Assembly: GCA_047612385.1 (NCBI GenBank)
Contig: JBLGAR010000152.1
Span: 1-10,568 of the forward strand
Length of the DNA: 10,568 nt
Reading direction: 5' to 3'
DNA from: JBALVT01 sp047612385
Lineage (GTDB): Bacteria > Pseudomonadota > Gammaproteobacteria > Pseudomonadales > Halieaceae
The translations under genes and the position numbers were made by a program. Positions within the stretch are counted from its first letter, which is position 1, and every line of letters starts with the position of its first letter. This document shows positions 5,421 through 10,568 of this stretch, piece by piece. Below the pieces are notes generated by a model. It was given only the letters and a program-made list of their open reading frames with translations, had not been told where the DNA came from and searched no databases.

Positions 5421-6371
5421 CTAAAGACTAGCGACGAGTTTTGCCCATGCGCTGGCTTCGTGCGCCGGGCTAAATAACGGCGCCAAGCGTTGACCGCATG
5501 TCTGAAGCCTTGCCAGAAACGCTGGATTGTTTTCCACGCGATGCAATAATTCGGCCAAGGCCTGCTCATCTCCAACGGGGTAAAGCCCGGTATAATCCGC
5601 GCCTAACAATCCAATGTTGCCGGCGATATCGGAGGCAATAACAGGCACACCGGCAACTATCGCTTCCGACACGACATTCGCGCCGCCTTCCTGAATAGAA
5701 CTGATGACCATTAGCTGCGTGCGCGAAAATTCTCGTCGCACCTGCCAGCCGGCTACTTCACCTTTCCAGTGATAACGCGGGTTTTCCGCCATCTCTTTTT
5801 GGGCCTGTTGTTCCCAGGCTTGATTGTGCGCCTTACCCAGATGAATGACTCGCACGCGGGAAGTATCCGCCATTAAACGCGCGGCACGGGCTGTTCGAAA
5901 CGGATCTTTCTCTTCGCGTAAATGACCGATAACACAGACATCAAAATATCTGGAACCGGACTGTCGCGGGGCAGATAGAGGTAACGCTGACTGGCGAATA
6001 ATATGGAGTTTTTTTCGTTGATCTACTGGCAGCTCGGCGGCAATTAAATCGTGCAAACCAACCAGCGCATCGGCAGCATGAATAGACCGAAGGGTTGTTT
6101 CCGGGTCACTTTTCAAAAAACCGTTTACATCGGTGCCACCCAACGCAACAATCAAGGCCTGAGTTGGATGGTGCTTTCGATATCGATCAATTGCAGCGGC
6201 GCTACGCCAGGCGTGCAGAGCAATTAACAAGTCGGTGGGCTCGCCGCTGTAATCAGTATCGACATGCACAACGTGGCCCTTATCACGCAACATAGCCGCC
6301 CAACGCAACGCTGAGGCCCGGTTACCTGATCTGGATTTTTTCTTGGCCGGTGTGGCCAAATGAATTTTCAT
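5421..6371 (-). CDS. senB: Selenosugar synthase SenB (GT-B glycosyltransferase)
   Basis: The 316-residue product has a GT-B glycosyltransferase layout. The N-terminal motif is MKIHLATPAKKKSRSGNRAS with RWA at 23-25, then LIVALGGTDV at 73-82, VIGHLREEKDPFR at 147-159 and the donor-site SSIQEGGANVVSEAIVAG at 224-241 (E228-x7-E236). This pattern is that of SenB (the former TIGR04348 group), which uses selenophosphate and a UDP-sugar to make a 1-seleno-sugar, the selenium donor for selenoneine. The start at 6371 was chosen because the family begins at this strand-turn; an in-frame ATG at 6455 would add 28 unrelated residues inside senA. It is cytosolic. It diverges from senA with 22 bases between the start codons and no clear ribosome binding site. 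It appears intact. Confidence 0.85.
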   Translation of the reverse strand: MKIHLATPAKKKSRSGNRASALRWAAMLRDKGHVVHVDTDYSGEPTDLLIALHAWRSAAAIDRYRKHHPTQALIVALGGTDVNGFLKSDPETTLRSIHAADALVGLHDLIAAELPVDQRKKLHIIRQSALPLSAPRQSGSRYFDVCVIGHLREEKDPFRTARAARLMADTSRVRVIHLGKAHNQAWEQQAQKEMAENPRYHWKGEVAGWQVRREFSRTQLMVISSIQEGGANVVSEAIVAGVPVIASDIAGNIGLLGADYTGLYPVGDEQALAELLHRVENNPAFLARLQTCGQRLAPLFSPAHEASAWAKLVASL

Positions 6372-6393
6372 ACAGGCTAGGTAGAATGAAAAA

Positions 6394-7707
6394 ATGACCA
6401 AACCTATTAGTAACACAAAATTGATCGACATGCTGCAGGATGCAAGACGGCGCACCTATGAACTGGTCGACAGCTTGACCGCCGAACAACTCATGGGCCC
6501 AAGAATGGGCACGGTAAATCCCTTGCGTTGGGAAATCGGTCATGTCGCCTACTTTTATGAATATTTTATTCTGCGTGAGCTCTGCGGCGAAGAAAGCATA
6601 CTCGGCAACGACAGGGCCGACGCCCTCTACGATTCTATCAACGTCGCCCACAATGATCGCTGGGATTTACCCTTATTGAGCCTCGCCGATACCAAAGCTT
6701 ATATGCAGGGAGTGCTTGATAAACTTGTCGCAAGACTGCCCGACGGGCTCGTCAGCGAAGACAATAGCTTCATCTACCAGTTCGGTGTATTTCATGAAGA
6801 CATGCACACTGAGGCCTTCATCTGGGCTCGACAATCGCTGGCCTATCCAACACCCAACTTCGCCAACGCAATTGATGCTGCCAGGCTTCGCTCGGCGGGC
6901 GCATATGCCGGGTTCGTTGATATACCCGGCGGCAGATTCCGACTCGGCGCAGAAGCCGACGCAGCCTTCATGTTCGACAATGAAAAGTTTGCGCACGACG
7001 TTGAAGTGAAACCCTTTTCGATCGCAAAAGCCCCGGTCACCAATGCAGAGTTCGCTGAATTTATTAGCGCCGATGGTTATCAGAACGATGATTACTGGTG
7101 TGAAGACGGATTGAAGTGGAAGATAGAAAATAAACCCCGCCACCCCGGCTACTGGATTGATAATGGTGACGGCCAGTGGTTAATGCGACGCTTCGATCAA
7201 ACGTTACCGCTACCGGCTAACGAACCGGTCATTCATATCACCTGGTACGAAGCCAGTGCCTATTGCCGTTGGGCAGGATTACGCTTACCCACCGAAATTG
7301 AATGGGAGGTCGCCGCACTCGGCCAAACCGCTGACGATGGCAATTTATCCTCGAACAAACGCCGATACCCCTGGGGTGACGGCTTTTCTGCCGACGATCT
7401 CAGTAATATGGACGGACGCGCACTCGGTTGTGTCGACGTCGCTGCTCATGCCGGTGGTGACAGTGCCTTTGGCTGCCGACAAATGCTCGGCAATGTCTGG
7501 GAGTGGACCAGCGATACATTTCAGCCCTACCCTGGTTTTTCAGCCGACGCTTATACCGAATACTCAACCACGCTATTCGGTAATACCAAAGTACTGCGCG
7601 GCGGCGCCTGGACCAGTCGCAGTCGTATGCTGCATGGCACTTTTCGTAATTTCTTCGAACCGCATCGCTGGAATATATTTAGCGGGTTTCGAGCCTGCAA
7701 GCCATAA
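6394..7707 (+). CDS. senA: Selenoneine synthase SenA (EgtB-like, DinB_2 + FGE-sulfatase domains)
   Basis: The 437-residue product has an N-terminal DinB_2-like helical domain (about 8-150) and a C-terminal FGE/SUMF-type domain (about 170-437). The putative iron ligands of the EgtB class are all present: H50 in RWEIGH, H134 and H138 in FHEDMHTE. The FGE domain shows DIPGGRFRLG near 175, GNVWEWTSD from 366, RGGAWTSR near 402 and a GFRACKP end. EgtB and OvoA share this layout, but pairing with SenB points to SenA, the oxygen-dependent non-haem iron enzyme that couples a seleno-sugar to hercynine to form selenoneine. Hercynine must come from an EgtD-type enzyme not in this window. An upstream ATG at 6385 hits a stop after two codons, so 6394 is the start. 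The reading frame is undamaged, unlike most neighbours. Confidence 0.88.
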   Translation: MTKPISNTKLIDMLQDARRRTYELVDSLTAEQLMGPRMGTVNPLRWEIGHVAYFYEYFILRELCGEESILGNDRADALYDSINVAHNDRWDLPLLSLADTKAYMQGVLDKLVARLPDGLVSEDNSFIYQFGVFHEDMHTEAFIWARQSLAYPTPNFANAIDAARLRSAGAYAGFVDIPGGRFRLGAEADAAFMFDNEKFAHDVEVKPFSIAKAPVTNAEFAEFISADGYQNDDYWCEDGLKWKIENKPRHPGYWIDNGDGQWLMRRFDQTLPLPANEPVIHITWYEASAYCRWAGLRLPTEIEWEVAALGQTADDGNLSSNKRRYPWGDGFSADDLSNMDGRALGCVDVAAHAGGDSAFGCRQMLGNVWEWTSDTFQPYPGFSADAYTEYSTTLFGNTKVLRGGAWTSRSRMLHGTFRNFFEPHRWNIFSGFRACKP

Positions 7708-7851
7708 CTAATCAATCGAATACAGGGAGCCTCTGATCAATTCATGAATCAACATCCGCTGGTTAAAATACCGGCCCGGCGCTCCAACATTTTTACTGCG
7801 CAGCTGAATAATTCAGAATCAATCAGAGGATCCCTAAGATACGATCTCGCC

Positions 7852-8539
7852 ATGTATAAATCCCTGTCGATTCTCATATTCAGTGTCTTAATTTTAAGCG
7901 CGTGTACAACGCGATCGCCTGATATAGGTGACCCGATTGAATGGTCAAGCCTTTAGAACTGGGCATCGGACAATCATAGTGATGTGCGGGACGGTTTTCT
8001 CAAGAGCTGCCAAGAACTCAAAAACGAACAATGGCAAGAAGTCTGCATCTTCGCAAAAAATTGCGAGGACCTCAGCGACGCTGAAGCCAGAGAATTCTTT
8101 GAATCAAGTTTCGACATTCGGCCAGTCTATGCGGAGGGTGATGCAACCCAAGGATTGATTACAGGCTATTACGAACCTTTATTGAAAGGTAGTTGGGATC
8201 GGTCTGAGGAACTGCGATATCCGCTATATGGTGTCCCGAAGGATTTATTGATTATTGATCTTGGTCGTCCTTATCTGCAGCTACAGAACCTTGGTTTGCA
8301 CGGAAAGCTCGTTGGAAACAAAGTAATGCCTTATTACGACCGCGGGCAACTGGATGACGATCAGGACCTGCTTCAGGGCACAGAGATTTTGTGAGTGAAC
8401 AGTCTAGTGGACCAATTTTTCCTGTATGTCCAAGGCTCAGGGTTCAGGGTTCATTTTACTCACGGATGGCTCCACGGTAGCGGTTGGCTATGCAAGGAAA
8501 AATGGCCACCCTTATCAACCCATTGGCCGGGTTTTGATC
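7852..8539 (+). pseudogene. mltA: Membrane-bound lytic murein transglycosylase A, decayed
   Basis: The frame from 7852 begins with a lipoprotein signal (MYKSLSILIF..., lipobox LSAC). MltA landmarks follow: LITGYYEPLLKGS, RPYLQLQNLGLHGKLVGNK, VMPYYDRG, VDQFFLYVQGSG, then VGYARKNGHPYQPIGRVLI in a second frame. MltA cleaves peptidoglycan glycan strands from the outer membrane. Four lesions are visible: an in-frame TAG at 7954-7956; a TGA at 8392-8394 replacing the Trp expected in EILW; a 7-base tandem duplication (GGGTTCA at 8440-8446 and 8447-8453) that shifts the frame; and loss of everything after IGRVLI, which removes the C-terminal catalytic Asp region. An ATG at 7744 is in frame, but the signal peptide sets the start at 7852. 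The gap 7708-7851 shows nothing I can name. Confidence 0.85.
8440..8453 (+). repeat. 7-bp tandem duplication causing a frameshift in mltA
   Basis: GGGTTCA occurs twice in a row (8440-8446, 8447-8453). With one copy removed the reading becomes QGSGFILLTDGST, which matches the MltA pattern (QGSGYI...DGS). The duplication therefore explains the switch from the frame used before 8440 to the one used after 8453. Confidence 0.8.
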
Positions 8540-8613
8540 CCTTTCGAAATCATCACTAAGTTGCTAAGTGTTTTTGGTAGCAAGTTGAATATTACGTCAA
8601 TTGATTAATCGAT

Positions 8614-8829
8614 TTATTTTTCAACAGGAATGTCTTCTAGAATCTTTAAAATAGCGTCGTTGTTGCCTAGTTTGGCTAGGTCGATGAGGTAGCTTTTTTC
8701 AATTTCCTGCATTACTTGGTCCGCCAGTAATTCTTTGAGCCGCTGTTCTTCGTTATTGGCTATGGTGGTTTTTATAGCGGCAAAGTTAGTCATGCTTTGG
8801 TCGTTGTTGTTTGTAGTGTTGGTTTCCAT
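8614..8829 (-). CDS. Small helical protein of unknown function (71 aa)
   Basis: The ATG at 8829 is preceded by an AAAAGGGAG ribosome binding site about 8 bases away. The product begins with a polar, Asn/Thr-rich tail (METNTTNNNDQSMTN) and continues as predicted amphipathic helix with many Glu, Lys and Leu (EEQRLKELLADQVMQEIEKS, then LAKLGNNDAILKILEDIP). The second half could be an ankyrin-like or other short helical hairpin, but it is too short to assign. A second in-frame Met (residue 13) is possible, but the ribosome binding site favours 8829. It starts 41 bases after the end of the truncated gene upstream, so the two were probably one operon. The sequence is AT-richer than the sen genes. 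I do not recognise the family. Confidence 0.5.
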   Translation of the reverse strand: METNTTNNNDQSMTNFAAIKTTIANNEEQRLKELLADQVMQEIEKSYLIDLAKLGNNDAILKILEDIPVEK

Positions 8830-8870
8830 TTGTCGTGCTCCCTTTTTAGTTGGTTTATTAAAGCTTAAGT

Positions 8871-9002
8871 TTACTTCTCGTACTCAGCGATAACTTTTTC
8901 GTTGGCATTGACGACCGCAGAAAGATGAATACAAATCAACTTATTGATGCCCTGCTTAATCACTAAAGTGGTTAATAAACTATCATATTGGTATAAACAA
9001 AA
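8871..9002 (-). pseudogene. C-terminal remnant of an unknown gene cut by IS91 relic C
   Basis: On the minus strand the frame ending at the TAA at 8871-8873 encodes about 43 native residues, including YDSLLTTLVIKQGINKLICI and HLSAVVNANEKVIAEYEK. Upstream of about 9003 the frame runs into antisense IS91 sequence, so the gene's start is gone. The preserved tail precedes the 71-residue gene by 41 bases in the same direction, which suggests a former operon. The residues give no recognisable motif and I assign no function. Confidence 0.4.
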
Positions 9003-9164
9003 ATCGTCTGTATCGAACACTAGGACATCATCGACAGAACCCTCTCTCATCTGCGCGATCAGGAACAGGGCTTCCCCACCCTGCCGCACCTGGCACCGCC
9101 AACCATTGCGCCACCTGCCATTTTGCCTCTTTTCGCTGGGGCGAATCCACAAACACCACGCTAA
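9003..9164 (+). pseudogene. IS91-family transposase, far C-terminal fragment (relic C)
   Basis: The translation reads IVCIEH-stop-DIIDRTLSHLRDQEQ, then PTLPHLAPPT, which aligns with relic B (IACIEDQDIIDRILSHLRAQEQG...LPHLAPPT). A TAG at 9021-9023 replaces the Gln codon of EDQD. A one-base loss near 9140 shifts the frame, so the ending differs from NQQGRY. Only about the last 55 codons remain; the 5' side abuts the truncated minus-strand gene. It is older or more decayed than B in the coding part, although the terminal region is still about 93% identical. Confidence 0.75.
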
Positions 9165-9365
9165 ATCAGCAAGGACGCTACTGCAAACCTCATGGCATGG
9201 ACTGTTGCGTGTTCTAGTTAAAGAATGAACGAATATGAACTGCCTCCTCACTGATGCGAGTACAGTTGCGGGACAATAGGTAAGCTTTTCGCGTCGTGTG
9301 GGGGTCACCGATCAAGACAGACCAGACAATCTGGTCGACACACCCCGTTTATATTTCTTATACTC
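9162..9365 (+). repeat. IS91-family 3' region and terminus, copy C (direct repeat of copy B)
   Basis: This is the right-hand direct repeat of 5058-5261, with about 14 hand-counted differences over 204 bases. It keeps the terminal hairpin at 9320-9336 (GACCAGA-CAA-TCTGGTC) unchanged, although flanking bases differ. The element boundary is at 9365 after TATACTC. Repeats B and C bracket the sen cluster, the mltA relic and the small minus-strand genes. Confidence 0.8.
9335..9364 (+). promoter_or_regulatory. Outward promoter-like sequence at IS91 end C, facing the selenium-binding protein gene
   Basis: TCGACA (9335-9340) and TATACT (9359-9364) are separated by 18 bp, and each matches the sigma70 consensus at 5 of 6 positions. 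The -10 is 110 bases upstream of the ATG at 9474. No better promoter is evident between 9366 and 9473, which otherwise holds only leader sequence and a ribosome binding site. Confidence 0.45.
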
Positions 9366-9473
9366 GAAAGAGCTTATCGTGTTGCATTTTAAATCACTGC
9401 CACACCAGCAGTGAAAGCTCAAGTTGCATTGCGATAGCGCTCGCTATTCCTGTATCAATTGCTGGAGGAATTT

Positions 9474-10568
9474 ATGAATGCACGCCCAGACCCGACTTTT
9501 CACCCCACTGCACAAATCGCAATGCAGGCGCCGATGGAGAATTACGGGTTTACCGTAATGCTAAGCCCAGATGGCTCTTTATCGGACGGTATAGCTGTTG
9601 TGGATTTGAATCCCGACTCACCAACCTACGCACAAATTGTTCATCAAGTAATCGTTCCAACTAAGGGCGACGAATTCCATCATTTTGGCTGGAATGCATG
9701 TTCGTCTTCCCTGTCGCCAATGAGCGGGCATGCATTTTTGGAAAGACGTTACTTGATAGTGCCTGGAATTCGTTCTTCACGAATATACATCATCGATGTT
9801 AAAGATCCGCTCAATGCAAAGATTCACAAAACTATTGAGCCTGAAGAAATATTTTCGAAAACTGGATATTCACGACCGCACACAATTCATTGTGGTCCTG
9901 AAGGCATTTATATATCCACGCTCGGTGGTGCTGGAGTGGACGGTACTGATGGTCCGCCGGGTATCTTTATCATGGATTGTGAGACCTTTGAAGTCATTGG
10001 TCAGTACGAAATGGATCGTGGGAAACAGGATAAACATTATGATTTCTGGTGGAATTTGCCGCAAAATTATATGGTCAGTTCCGAATGGGGGTTACCCCCT
10101 CAGTATGAAAATGGAGTTGTTGCCGAAGATCTCTTAAGTAACAAATATGGACATTCGATCCACTTTTGGGATTTACGAAAGCGTAGAAACATACAAACGA
10201 TAGATCTTGGTGAGAACTATCAGATGGCACTCGAAATAAGACCTGCTCATGACCCCAAAAAATCTTATGGGTTTTGTGGTGTTGTTATCGACACAACGAA
10301 TTTGCAAGGAGCCATTTTTACGTGGTGGCGCGATGACGATGGCACGTGGCAGGCTAAAAAAACCATCACCATCGACCCGCGCCCTGCAGATCCAGGCGAT
10401 TTGCCGGAATTGTTGAAACGTTTTGCAGCGGTGCCACCACTGGTAACGGACATCGACCTGAGCTTGGATGACAAATATCTGTATGTTGCCTGTTGGGGAA
10501 TTGGTGAAATGCATCAATACGATGTCACTGATCCAATGAATCCAGTGCTTGTTGGTAAGGTTGAAGTG
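9474..10568 (+). CDS. Selenium-binding protein (SBP56 / methanethiol oxidase family), runs off right edge
   Basis: The ATG at 9474 follows GGAGGA by 4-5 bases, and 365 codons stay open to the window end; the family is about 460-470 residues, so roughly 100 are missing. Family landmarks in order are DEFHHFGWNACSSS (66-79), SSRIYIIDV (101-109), IEPEEIF (121-127), RPHTIHCGPEG (134-144), STLGG, HYDFWWNLPQNYMVSSEWG (188-206), a YGHSIHFWDL strand and TDIDLSLDDKYLYVACWG near the end. These match human SELENBP1 and bacterial MtoX beta-propellers. Cys76 corresponds to the selenium-associated Cys of the CSSC motif, whose second Cys is Ser79 here. Characterised members oxidise methanethiol to formaldehyde, hydrogen sulfide and hydrogen peroxide and depend on copper. 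No export signal is apparent in the first residues. Nearness to senA and senB suggests a selenium link, which is inference. Confidence 0.9.
   Translation, partial: MNARPDPTFHPTAQIAMQAPMENYGFTVMLSPDGSLSDGIAVVDLNPDSPTYAQIVHQVIVPTKGDEFHHFGWNACSSSLSPMSGHAFLERRYLIVPGIRSSRIYIIDVKDPLNAKIHKTIEPEEIFSKTGYSRPHTIHCGPEGIYISTLGGAGVDGTDGPPGIFIMDCETFEVIGQYEMDRGKQDKHYDFWWNLPQNYMVSSEWGLPPQYENGVVAEDLLSNKYGHSIHFWDLRKRRNIQTIDLGENYQMALEIRPAHDPKKSYGFCGVVIDTTNLQGAIFTWWRDDDGTWQAKKTITIDPRPADPGDLPELLKRFAAVPPLVTDIDLSLDDKYLYVACWGIGEMHQYDVTDPMNPVLVGKVEV

Noticed and set aside
6372..6455. Longer senB start at 6455 with an N-terminal membrane segment
   Set aside because: The 28 extra residues lie antisense to the senA coding region and do not fit the family, whose proteins begin at the MKIHLATP strand.
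6673..7143. 156-residue minus-strand open frame inside senA
   Set aside because: It is antisense to a well-supported enzyme, has no recognisable product, and is explained by the codon bias of senA.
6394..7707. SenA as a formylglycine-generating enzyme that matures the sulfatase at 1-389
   Set aside because: The FGE-type domain is fused to a DinB_2 domain with the H50/H134/H138 iron-ligand pattern of EgtB-like enzymes and is paired with SenB. That layout belongs to ergothioneine/selenoneine-type synthases, not to sulfatase maturases.
7744..7851. mltA start at 7744
   Set aside because: The lipoprotein signal peptide begins at 7852. The 36 residues before it would bury the signal and show no family match.
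8392..8394. UGA in mltA read as selenocysteine, given the selenium theme
   Set aside because: The position is a Trp in MltA (EILW), MltA is not a selenoprotein, and the gene has further stops and a frameshift. It is an ordinary nonsense mutation.
1147..9365. Repeated sequences as a CRISPR array or integron attachment sites
   Set aside because: The repeats are kilobases apart, ~85-200 bp long, and attached to IS91 transposase fragments. There is no regular spacing and no spacers.

Overview
The window looks like a degraded accessory region from a proteobacterium, most likely a marine-type gammaproteobacterium. This is inferred from the mix of a periplasmic-type sulfatase, an MltA lipoprotein relic, a classical Fur box, IS91-family relics and moderate GC; nothing here fixes the genus. 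The central theme is selenium. A divergent pair, senB (minus, 5421-6371) and senA (plus, 6394-7707), encodes the selenosugar synthase and the EgtB-like selenoneine synthase. A 39-residue piece at 5264-5383 looks like the C-terminus of a SelD/SenC selenophosphate synthetase, cut off by an IS91-family end. A selenium-binding protein (SBP56/methanethiol oxidase family) gene starts at 9474 and runs off the right edge.

Layout, left to right. 1-389 (minus) is the N-terminal part of a secreted arylsulfatase with its formylglycine motif, running off the left edge. 532-714 (minus) is a small unknown gene with a strong ribosome binding site. 981-1237 is IS91 relic D, a transposase N-terminus fused directly to the element's end. 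1280-1954 is a six-helix membrane protein. 2008-3303 (minus) is a secreted M4-like metallopeptidase that stops just after a degenerate zinc motif. 3425-3739 is relic A, with an internal in-frame deletion, abutting a fragment of a different transposase. 3903-4438 is a Fur box and a two-gene operon of small unknown proteins. 4443-4648 is a GFA-family fragment cut by relic B (4646-5261). Then come the senC remnant, senB and senA. 7852-8539 is an mltA pseudogene. 8614-8829 (minus) is a 71-residue unknown, behind the C-terminus of a truncated gene. 9003-9365 is relic C, followed by the selenium-binding protein gene.

Four IS91-family relics lie in the same orientation, and three of them (D, B, C) share an ~85-90 bp terminal sequence containing a 7-bp-stem hairpin. 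The end carries an outward-facing promoter-like sequence, TCGACA-18 bp-TATACT in copies D and C, aimed at the membrane protein gene and at the selenium-binding protein gene. Copies B and C are direct repeats, about 93% identical over ~204 bp by hand count, that bracket the whole sen segment.

If the family assignments hold, SenB would join selenophosphate to a nucleotide sugar and SenA would transfer selenium to hercynine to give selenoneine. The dedicated selenophosphate synthetase has apparently been destroyed here, so the pathway would need a selD elsewhere, plus a hercynine source (EgtD-type) not present in this window.
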